Shown here in pieces: positions 8,901 to 15,157 of a stretch of DNA of 15,157 nucleotides (position 1 is its first letter; every line of letters starts with the position of its first letter). The notes below the pieces were generated by a model that did no database searches, had not been told where the DNA came from, and saw only the letters and a program-made list of their open reading frames with translations. The translations under genes and the position numbers were made by a program. This stretch comes from Willaertia magna (taxonomy: Eukaryota; Heterolobosea; Eutetramitea; Acrasida; Naegleriidae): assembly GCA_902984215.1 (NCBI GenBank), contig CADWAF010003093.1, forward strand, positions 1 to 15,157, given 5' to 3'.

Positions 8901-11257
8901 GTGATCAAGCTATATCATTTGAAAATGAAGAAGGAGAACAACTAGGTATTGTTGCTGCCATTGAGGAGCCATTAATTCCTAGAAAACATTTTACAATGGA
9001 TATGGCATTCCAAGAATTAGCATTTGTAAGAAAGAAGACTGAACGTGTACTATTTGAGGGATGCACAGGTAAACTCTACCATGGACGTACAACCTGCATT
9101 GTTGGTGTAGAGGAAGATGCATCTTTAGCACTATTACATACACTTGCAGGTCATCACCATTATGGATTTGTTCATGGAAAGATATTTATTAATGAACAAT
9201 TAAAAGATACAGAAGATTTTAGAAATGTAGTTGGTTTGGTTCCAGCTCAAGTCAGTATGCCAAAAGAATTAAAAGTACATGAATTATTAAGATTTTGTGG
9301 TCATGCCAGATGTCCAAAAGATTTCAGCTATAGTCAAGTAGGCAAGCGTGTAGAAGATACTTGCAAATTATTGGGTATTGAAAATTATATGTATGACTCA
9401 ATTGGTATTTCTAAAAAACATGGTTTAGATGAAGACGTAAGAATATTAGTTAATATTGCGATGGAATTGGTTCATGATCCTACTTGCTTGTTGTTAGAAA
9501 ATGTTTTTGACCAAATTTCAAGTTTATCAAAAGTGAAAGCTTTAGCCAAATCCCTAAAGGTAGTGGCTGAATCTGGTACATTGGTTGCTGCAACATTAAA
9601 GAGACCTAGATATGATTTATTCCAAATGTTTGACGATTGCATAATTTTGGGAAAGAATGGAAGTGTGGTTTACAATGGTCCAACCAGTGAGGCTGTACGT
9701 TACTTTGACGAAATTGGATTTAAATGTCCTGGATTTGAAAATCCACCTGACTTCTTTTTGGATGTATGTATGGGTAATGTTGAAAGAGAAGGTGATCTTA
9801 ACTTTGAACCAGAAAGATTATTACATTTCTGGGATTTGAAGAAAGAAGAAATCAACAAGAAATGGAATACACAAAGATTTGGAAAATTAAAGAGAGAGGA
9901 TGAAACAGCTCCTTCTCAACTTGAAAATATGAATAATAACACAACGGGAGATATTATGAATACTGAGAGTGCATTAGATGACGATGAAGAGATAGAGACC
10001 TCTGGCCATCTTATTGGTGAACAACAAGATTTTATACAACAAAAGGAAGTTATGAGAGAAAGACAAAGAAGACATATCGATTTCTTGGGACAATATTTAA
10101 TGTTCACATTAAGAGCACTTCTTCAATTAGGTAGACATTACAAGGGAGTATTTTTCGACTTTTTCTTCCATTTCATTGTTTCTGTATTAATTGGTGCTTT
10201 TTACTTTAATATGGATTTCCAAGGTCCAATTTCATCAAAATTACAAGAACAATGTCCAATATTTGTAAAAGGCTTATGTGCATTACCACGTGTAGATAAG
10301 ATTGGCCCAATGAGTTTGTTAACTATTTCAGGATTAGCTATTGCGTCTATGCAATCTGCTTTGAAATGTTTTGGTTCTGACAAAGAGTTATATAGACGTG
10401 AAGCTCAAAATGGTATCAACAAATTGAGTTATTTCTTTGGTAAATTAACTGGTCAACTACCTTCACTTATTATTTATCCTTTAATTTATTGTACATTTTG
10501 GTTTGGAATAGTTAACCCAAGAGCTGAATTTTATGTATATTATGGATTATTTATGTTTGTAGAGTTTGTATTCAGTTGTCTTGGATATGCTATTAGTGTT
10601 TGGATTCAAAGAGCTCATAATGAATTTGTAGGAGTATTATATATTCTTCTCAGTGCATTGTTAGGAGGTATTCAACCAACAGTACGTGTATTATCTAAGG
10701 AATGGTATTCATTAGTATTAAGCTGTTTGTCACCAATTCGTTGGTTTGTAGAATTAATGTACACAATTGAAGTACGTAAATATCAAGAATCAAATCAAAG
10801 TGTTGACTCAGCATTAGAACATTATGGTTTTACATATAGAACTTATTATATTGCACCTGTAATTTTGTTCTGTATTGGTTTAGTTTTTATTGTTTTAGCA
10901 TATATTGGTTTAATATTAAGAGATCCATATTCAATTGATTTAGTTAAAACTGTAGTTAGATTATATTGGAGAAGGGCAAAGAAGAAGATAAAGAAATTAC
11001 AAGAGAAGAAACAAGAAGTTGAAAATAATAATTATCAATTTAAGAATGAAACTGTTGATGAAATTGGTGTTTTAGGTGAAGATGAAGAAGAGTCAGAATC
11101 AGATTCTGACGATGAAATATTATTTTCACAAACTGAAACCTATCAACCACCAACTTTCGAAGGAACTTTAATTTCCAATAGAGCTACTGAAACATCTGAA
11201 TCTAATAATGTTACTTTTAATTCTAGTGAGCGTAAACAAACACTTGTAAGCGAGTAA
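5909..11257 (+). CDS. ABCG-type membrane protein with giant Cys-rich ectodomain and degenerate ATPase domain
   Basis: A single exon encodes 1782 residues. A signal peptide (about 1-20) leads to a large lumenal or extracellular region. Its first 650 residues are beta-rich and propeller-like; residues 671-940 are Cys-rich with CPAGYYCP-type GCC2/GCC3-like repeats. A hydrophobic helix (about 948-971) and a KKKKMKKK stop-transfer signal follow, then an ABCG nucleotide-binding domain (about 1030-1280), an acidic linker, and six membrane helices (about 1400-1690) including the ABCG-like REAQNGINKLSYFFGKL. The tail is acidic (GEDEEESESDSDDE). The order matches plant ABCG24/28-type half transporters. 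All ATPase motifs are altered: Walker A reads GVEEDASLALL (1066-1076), signature GLDEDVRILVNIAMEL (1172-1187), Walker B CLLLENVF (E1197, N1198), and the H-loop histidine is K1231. Transport by ATP hydrolysis is therefore doubtful unless it pairs with an active partner. Confidence 0.92.
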   Translation: MKIIYLSIILLFLSIYLNAQTTAPGPKWCPALSLSQNSYSLCSNQNIDLTKASWCYQQNFRSSIPITFKDPEIKNCKDARAKCFSNFIQDDNLKASSEQRLCLEDVDLDNPFSFVKEVNQTGKISLVQDDKSINYNRVCYVVYGVKPIEFGISNAAKQYITTKQVLFVLTNTYAFILDMANEALLASIKLSDTTFYSRVAHVTSIRLSDTKAQIFIGSKQTIQRFTIELEVNTGNMKFTNDRIWNLITEKVLTDGDEIQQVTSVTYNEPESTIRRMVVFLYGDMKTTFSSGLLLIDLNDVVKPLRNWPFAAKATEQLKIYAFTQGAFDMAAINAQTTIGCHKTSFSRGLLLIYSTRQISIVQIHNQILESFDIYRKSSIIYTHYATDENIYAVSAFTECFGSVTYPSQMVWLSVAYAKTTADSSTGTYSSNVVLLNLGEFAKVDISKAFTLISNNAVAFYYAGFYDFLNNGGNLPADTDLCSTGYDSKNSVFPKMYSGIGSTCAKRAYRGPQALTHQIAVPKQIEVGFYRSAQVTPSIEGGDMPRSLYHLLFIASRGSIEVFYFQELACVDTSKDVDGPTTNVKFERGNLLYTDSKVKEMTVSANGQHLFLSLSKKIFEISSRERLVSICQQLTTNSPYTPDQVKQFSEICRNDYPEKYSIFDYIGYFSMCNYGFKCPRFGDLGVITTQQNQQSADSEFTTVTPGTHIVRPLKTYTCEKGFYCPDNSDGRRRKCASGMKCDVEGLISPNMCQVSGDFSKTCEGEGNANEVTCTKGKICFNPVNSQYVSPGFYSKKARKAFYSCELSQYCPLGTNGEDDAGNKLTNLCPGKTFCETAEVALPTSCVTGAFNGTFMYCPVGSYGSQTHKCPQEYYCPTVDTAILCEDGYYCPEGTQTPNPCPAGYYCPTASAMILCPLNFACPEGSTSPRRCQFLAYCPPGSTKEQNFYLGILLLLIVLVVVLLAFIVVRCVTMAYKKKKMKKKTSATKPNIQTQQHLHGDQAISFENEEGEQLGIVAAIEEPLIPRKHFTMDMAFQELAFVRKKTERVLFEGCTGKLYHGRTTCIVGVEEDASLALLHTLAGHHHYGFVHGKIFINEQLKDTEDFRNVVGLVPAQVSMPKELKVHELLRFCGHARCPKDFSYSQVGKRVEDTCKLLGIENYMYDSIGISKKHGLDEDVRILVNIAMELVHDPTCLLLENVFDQISSLSKVKALAKSLKVVAESGTLVAATLKRPRYDLFQMFDDCIILGKNGSVVYNGPTSEAVRYFDEIGFKCPGFENPPDFFLDVCMGNVEREGDLNFEPERLLHFWDLKKEEINKKWNTQRFGKLKREDETAPSQLENMNNNTTGDIMNTESALDDDEEIETSGHLIGEQQDFIQQKEVMRERQRRHIDFLGQYLMFTLRALLQLGRHYKGVFFDFFFHFIVSVLIGAFYFNMDFQGPISSKLQEQCPIFVKGLCALPRVDKIGPMSLLTISGLAIASMQSALKCFGSDKELYRREAQNGINKLSYFFGKLTGQLPSLIIYPLIYCTFWFGIVNPRAEFYVYYGLFMFVEFVFSCLGYAISVWIQRAHNEFVGVLYILLSALLGGIQPTVRVLSKEWYSLVLSCLSPIRWFVELMYTIEVRKYQESNQSVDSALEHYGFTYRTYYIAPVILFCIGLVFIVLAYIGLILRDPYSIDLVKTVVRLYWRRAKKKIKKLQEKKQEVENNNYQFKNETVDEIGVLGEDEEESESDSDDEILFSQTETYQPPTFEGTLISNRATETSESNNVTFNSSERKQTLVSE

Positions 11258-11343
11258 AGGTACTGTGCACAGTAAAATAAATTATTGTATTTTTCCCAAA
11301 TTTTAGAAATATCCCTTCAAACAAACCCCCAAAATTTATTTAT
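11258..11343. other. Tail-to-tail spacer with polyadenylation-like signal
   Basis: A short AT-rich spacer after the ABCG-type stop codon. It contains aataaa at about 11276-11281, which fits a polyadenylation signal for that gene. It separates the gene from the convergent cysteine-rich pseudogene. Confidence 0.45.
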
Positions 11344-11994
11344 TTACTTAAAAAAGAAATAAACAAAGTACAATTGTAAAAACAAGAAACTACAAATAGT
11401 TGCTTTGCTACTTTCACTAACAATTGGTACCGTTTCAACGTTAAATCCTTTGCATTTTCCAATACATGATCCTTGAGGACAGGTCATAGTGTCACAAGGA
11501 CAGGATCTACAATACCACAGCCACAATCACAACCATCTTTTGTACCATAGTATGCAGGGTCACATGTCCAACCTTCAGGGATAACTGTTTTGTTTTGACA
11601 TACACCTCCCATATCGCAGTATTCGTAAGATTTGCAACCAAATGCGTCATGTTATAATTTCTAATCAAACAGCCAGGATTTAGAATTCCACAACCGCAGT
11701 CACAACCATCTAAATTATTGTAGGAAGTAGGTGAGCAAGTCCAAGCTGAAGGTACCTCTCTTTCTAAAACACGTAGCTGTTTCGTTGCTGCAGATATAAC
11801 GATTATCTGGACTTCCAATGAAAGCACTGTCATTAAGCATTTATCCTTGGGATATGAAACAGTAATTGCGAGCAAAAGAGGAAAGAGTAAAGATACGGAT
11901 AACTTTAAATTGTTCTGTCACAAACTTGTTAGGGTTCTTTGGACAAATATCTTTGCACTCAAGAACAGAAGCTAAGAATTTTCTTTCAACTTAG
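11344..11994 (-). pseudogene. Broken secreted Cys-rich repeat protein with GPI-like tail
   Basis: Coding signal runs along the minus strand but switches frame three times (near 11760, 11650 and 11505) and meets an in-frame TAA at 11843-11841. In order it reads ECKDICPKNPNKFVTEQFK, then GSPDNRYICSNETATCFRK, then VPSAWTCSPTSYNNLDGCD followed by CGCGILNPGC, then GCKSYEYCDMGGVCQNKT, GWTCDPAYYGTKDGCDCGCG and finally CPCDTMTCPQGSCIGKCKGF. There are two copies of one module: a short Cys pair, then WTC, Y, DGCDCGCG and DP. The end is serine-rich and then hydrophobic (CSFLFLQLYFVYFFFK), like a GPI-anchor signal. No splice sites explain the frame changes. The 5' part with a signal peptide is missing or not recognisable. 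Sequencing indels are possible, but neighbouring genes are intact, so decay is preferred. Confidence 0.75.
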
Positions 11995-12133
11995 GATTCC
12001 AATTGTTTAATATAAATAAAAATAATATTAATTAATAAAATAAAAAAGTCTATTTTTTTTACGATTTTTACGAGTAAATGCTAACAGGATTTAATTCCAC
12101 AGCTACTACACCGAGATTGAAATAAAAACACTT

Positions 12134-12200
12134 GCTAAAGTGGCCCAGTAGTAGATACGTCAGTTTAATTTACCCAACGTAAGTTCGAAACCCACTTAAA
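12134..12200 (+). other. tRNA-like element with A-box and B-box (pseudo-tRNA or SINE head)
   Basis: The sequence tggcccagtagt (12141-12152) matches the Pol III A-box consensus TRGCNNAGYNGG except at the last base. The sequence agttcgaaaccc (12182-12193) matches the B-box core GTTCGANNC. The spacing between them is near that of a tRNA gene. The ends can pair (aagtgg with ccactt), but the D-arm, anticodon arm and T-stem do not fold properly, so it is not a functional tRNA by eye. An A-rich stretch follows from about 12206. It could be a decayed tRNA or the head of a tRNA-derived SINE. Confidence 0.4.
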
Positions 12201-12939
12201 CATGGAAATTATTGAGAAAAAACAAAATTCTAAAACCAAAAAACATTCTATGTACAAAATATAAAGTTAAAAACAAGAAAAACTAAAACTGAACACACTT
12301 GGATTAAATTTTTGATAATTTTATTAATTTAATTATACACTTTATTTATATACCTTGTCTAATCTTAAAATGTTTCCATATTTCAACAGCAGAAAGCTTA
12401 TTTCGAAATTTTATTGTTATTATTGTAATAAGTATAACTATAATTGTAGAATATATGCAAAGTTTTAGAAAGAAATTTTTAATACTTTGTTCATTATTAA
12501 TAAGTTTTTATTTCTAAATAAAAATTAAAAGAAATTAAATGAACTTCAATTAGATTATATTAGATCAATCAAATAAATAAATCATTAACTAACCAATGGA
12601 GATTAAATGATAATAATGTATCAATATTTAAATTTTTTAATAATTCATTATTTGTTTCTATTCAAAGTCTTGTTAGTCAATAGTTGTTAATGATTAAATA
12701 TATTTACTCTAATGGTGTTGTTGTATTTTTTTTAAATAATTTAAAAAATTTCCATTTCAAATTAGTATTTTTACTAATTTTTATGTTTTACTAATTTTTT
12801 AACTTTTTTTCAAATTTATAGTACATTTACATATAATTACTTTTTTTTATTTACTATAAAAAAAACGTGATTTTTTAAGGAAAAAATGAAAAATTTTAAT
12901 ATTAAATGATATCTTATTTTTTGATTATTTATTTAAAAA
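12201..12939. other. AT-rich region without supported gene
   Basis: Mostly A and T with poly-T and poly-A runs. A 32-codon frame starts at ATG 12370 and reads MFPYFNSRKLISKFYCYYCN before a lysine- and tyrosine-rich end at 12468. Its four cysteines hint at a remnant, but it is too short to call. A perfect 10-bp inverted pair, aatcattaac at 12580-12589 and gttaatgatt at 12686-12695, sits in a longer imperfect one. The end of this region would contain the promoter of the decayed gene starting at 12940. Confidence 0.6.
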
Positions 12940-14270
12940 ATGAAAACTCAATTTTTAATATTGACTTTAATACTATTTATTTTAAATACTTAAATATGCG
13001 ATTTAAGTATTTATAATATTGAGAATGGTTGTAATTATGGATATAATATTATTAATTTAAATTATAATGTAGAAAAGATTGTTTTTAGTTATTATATTAA
13101 TTAATTTTACAATTATAAAAAACAATATTAAAATATTTTAAAAAAATAAACCAAAAGTTAGTGTTTTATTATATTTAAATAGTAATTTAATATTTATTTT
13201 AAATTATTATTAATATTATAAATAAATTAGTTCATTAGAAATAAACTTTTTTTTATTTAAAAAATTTGAAATATTTTTATTCTAAAAGAATAATTTTTTT
13301 TGGTGAAATGTTTTTTTTTAAAAAAATATTAAAATACTAAAAAAATATCTATAAATTTATTCAATGTACAATTTTTTTTAAAAAAATAAATACAAACAAA
13401 ATTAATATTAATAAATTAATTACAAAAAAAAGAAACTTTATAATTAATTAATTAAACAATGGCAATTAAATAAATATTATTATTTTATTAAACTAAAAAA
13501 ATATTATTATACTAAAATTAAAAGTATTCCAAATATTGAAAATATTAAAGAAGAATTATTTTTTAATTTAAGATTATTTTAGTTTTTATTTATTTAAAAT
13601 TAATTAATAATATCAGTAATTTAAAAAAATTCTATCATAATAGTGAAAAAATATTATTATTTTTATAAATGTCTTTAAAAGGTATTATATATAAAGAAAT
13701 GAATTAACATATTTTAAATACTATATTATTTAACATTTATAAACAAATATATATAAATAATTATAAACAATTAAATAATTTTATTATTAAAACATTATTA
13801 AAATAGTTTTTTTCACTTATAATTAAAATTCTTACTATTAAAATTAAATATTCTAAAGATAAAATATCTATTACTTTTTTAAGAGATAGTTATGATATTA
13901 AAAATTAAATTTTTTAAAAAAGATAATACAAGAAAAAAAGAATTATAATTTGAAATAAAATTGTTCTTTGTGAATTATAGTTATTTTTTAGTATATTCTT
14001 TATTTTAAATGAATATTCTTTTTTTGAAAAATTATTTACATTTATTTTAAATGCATTCATCTCTTCCACTATTCCACTGAATGGGACTGTAACCTTGTTT
14101 TTTATAATACTACCAATGGTTGTGGCTGTGGATGTGGTGCATTTGATCCAGATTGTAAAGATGAAAATCAAAAAGTTTATAGCTGCCCTTGTGATGGAAT
14201 GTCATATTCTAAAAGTTTGTGTACAGGCATCTGTAATGGATATGAAATCAAAATTGCACTTGTAAAATAA
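12940..14270 (+). pseudogene. Heavily decayed secreted Cys-rich protein gene
   Basis: At 12940, in the usual context aaaaaATG, a frame encodes the signal-peptide-like MKTQFLILTLILFILNT, stopped by TAA at 12991. The same frame stays open beyond it to 13104 and includes ICDLSIYNIENGCNYGYNI. Coding-like AT-rich traces follow at about 13514-13582 (KIKSIPNIENIKEELFFN) and 13813-13908 (including YSKDKISITFLRDSYDIKN). The clear end is 14028-14270: EWDCNLVFYNTTNGCGCGCG, AFDPDCKDEN, then YSCPCDGMSYSKSLCTGIC. This matches the module and C-terminal part of the minus-strand pseudogene at 11344-11994. Joining these islands into one former gene is inference; the terminal island alone is secure. No intron sites rescue the frame. 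Confidence 0.5.
14028..14270 (+). pseudogene. Intact C-terminal Cys-rich module of the decayed gene
   Basis: An 80-codon open stretch ending at TAA (14268-14270) with no usable ATG. It holds one copy of the W-x-C / NGCGCGCG / FDPDC module and a final CPCD...C...C block. The last residues, NGYEIKIALVK, lack the hydrophobic GPI-like tail seen in the minus-strand relative. Composition is much less AT-rich than the preceding 1 kb, as expected for the best preserved part of an old gene or for a transferred fragment. It could also be a 3' exon whose upstream acceptor I cannot identify. Confidence 0.6.
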
Positions 14271-14349
14271 TTACCATCATATGGTGTACCATATCATAAA
14301 TAAATAGTTTTTGGGGATTTTAAATGGTTTTGTTTTTTTGTTTTGGAAA

Positions 14350-14390
14350 ACCGAAAGTGACAAGTTACGTTTTCAAATACTTTTTTCGGT
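14350..14390. repeat. Short inverted repeat between convergent genes
   Basis: A perfect 7-bp pair, accgaaa at 14350-14356 and tttcggt at 14384-14390, lies in the convergent spacer before the chromate transporter stop codon. It may form a 3'-end hairpin; function is not shown. Confidence 0.4.
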
Positions 14391-14405
14391 AATGATTTAT
14401 CTGAA

Positions 14406-15157
14406 TTATTTATTATTTTCCAATGCATAAAACAAAGCAACTCTAATTAAACCACCCATTATGATAACTATTGGAGCTGACCAATCGTAAACACAAAGCA
14501 AGCCAAAAGTTAACAAAACAGTTACTGTGCTTGCAATATTATAATTAATCACAGAAGTTTTAAAAAGCATAAACACAGCAACATAAACAAACCCAATGGC
14601 TGTTGCATTTACACCAAATAAAATCTTTTGAATTATTTTCTTTTCTCTATACTTCTTCCAAAATGGTAATACAGCATAGATTGTTAAAAAGGCAGGAAGG
14701 AACAATCCTAACCAACATATAAAAGCACCTAATACACTGCCCATTACACCTCCTACATAAGCAGAGATGTTAAACATTGGTCCTGGAAGTGCTGATTGTA
14801 ATGCCAATCCTTATTTAAAAATTAATTAATTGTAAACAGCCACTAGTAATTAAAACTTACCATTCATAAATTGATCTTCTGTAATGAATTTATGTTCATT
14901 TTCAGCAAATTCTGACAAAATCATTGGCAAAACAACATGTCCACCACCAAAGATTAGACAACCCATTCTAAAGAAACCTTCAAACCATATTAATTTATCC
15001 CATTTAACAAACATTTTTGTAATAAATAATCCAATTAATAAGGCAAAGAAAATAACTAGAAGAAATGCACCAACTAGGGGGCTCATTAAAATAGCATTCC
15101 ATCTTCCTAGTGTTGTTGTAGATGTTGTACTAGTAATTCTTTCATTCTTTTTTTTCT
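14406..15157 (-). CDS. Chromate transporter (CHR) family protein, 3' part
   Basis: Two exons are visible, 15157-14861 (open to the window edge) and 14809-14406, separated by a 51-base intron (14860-14810, donor GTAAGT, acceptor AAG). Splicing joins EDQFMNG to LALQSALPGPMFNISAYVGG, giving a continuous C-terminal CHR domain; 232 residues are visible. Family hallmarks are FFRMGCLIFGGGHVVLPMI and the PGPMFN motif, followed by several hydrophobic helices to the end (VALFYALENNK). CHR proteins are membrane proteins that export chromate or related oxyanions, often linked to sulfate. The visible part starts with a threonine-rich segment then RWNAILMSPLVG, which suits the linker between two CHR halves of a long-chain protein; the N-terminal half would lie beyond the edge. 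The substrate is inferred from family only. Confidence 0.88.

Noticed and set aside
5909..11257. Ordinary ATP-driven ABCG exporter
   Set aside because: Although the fold order is right, Walker A, signature, Walker B, Q-loop and H-loop residues are all replaced, so the usual label would mislead.
11344..11994. Living spliced gene on the minus strand
   Set aside because: None of the frame changes falls between GT and AG sites of the type used by the other genes, and an in-frame TAA remains.
12134..12200. Functional tRNA gene
   Set aside because: The A-box and B-box are present, but two of five T-stem pairs fail and the D and anticodon arms do not pair, so a working tRNA is not supported.
13914..14171. 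Minus-strand 85-codon open frame
   Set aside because: It overlaps the plus-strand Cys-rich island, which has the recognisable module; the reverse reading has no motif and an isoleucine/lysine-rich composition typical of random AT-rich frames.

Overview
The window comes from a very AT-rich eukaryotic nuclear genome, most likely an amoeboid protist. A dictyostelid-like social amoeba fits best; a heterolobosean such as Naegleria is the main alternative. The evidence is: introns of only 43 to 56 bases with GTAAGT/GTATGT donors; spacers made almost entirely of A and T; start codons preceded by runs of A; TTA as the dominant leucine codon; and gene types typical of protists. The standard genetic code fits. 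Species cannot be named from the sequence alone.

Layout. Positions 1-750 are gene-free AT-rich DNA with a long inverted repeat, followed by a possible minus-strand relic (751-894). Next come five plus-strand genes: an intracellular trypsin-fold protease with two CxxC pairs (947-2230), a small unknown protein (2498-2812), a four-CBS-domain protein with three introns (3130-4200), a YchF/OLA1-type NTPase with a mitochondrial-looking presequence and one intron (4291-5552), and an unspliced 1782-residue ABCG-type membrane protein (5909-11257). Three spacers hold less AT-rich open stretches (2212-2361, 3008-3121, 5638-5748) that may be missed terminal exons, gene remnants or UTRs.

From 11344 to 14270 lies what looks like a graveyard of secreted cysteine-rich protein genes. 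A minus-strand copy (11344-11994) is broken by three frame changes and a stop, but still shows two repeat modules and a GPI-like tail. A second, plus-strand copy appears to survive as a signal-peptide start at 12940, eroded AT-rich coding traces, and a clear cysteine-rich end at 14028-14270. Between them is a tRNA-like element (12134-12200) with A-box and B-box sequences but no foldable cloverleaf. The window closes with the 3' part of a minus-strand chromate-transporter-family gene (14406-15157), which runs off the right edge.

The most striking observation is the ABCG-type protein. Its nucleotide-binding domain is recognisable by alignment, yet the Walker A lysine, the LSGGQ signature, the Walker B acidic pair, the Q-loop glutamine and the H-loop histidine have all been replaced, while the reading frame is intact. 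This suggests a pseudo-ATPase with a very large cysteine-rich ectodomain, possibly a receptor, scaffold or obligate partner subunit rather than a pump. The genes do not form an obvious pathway; this is an ordinary eukaryotic neighbourhood of independently transcribed genes.
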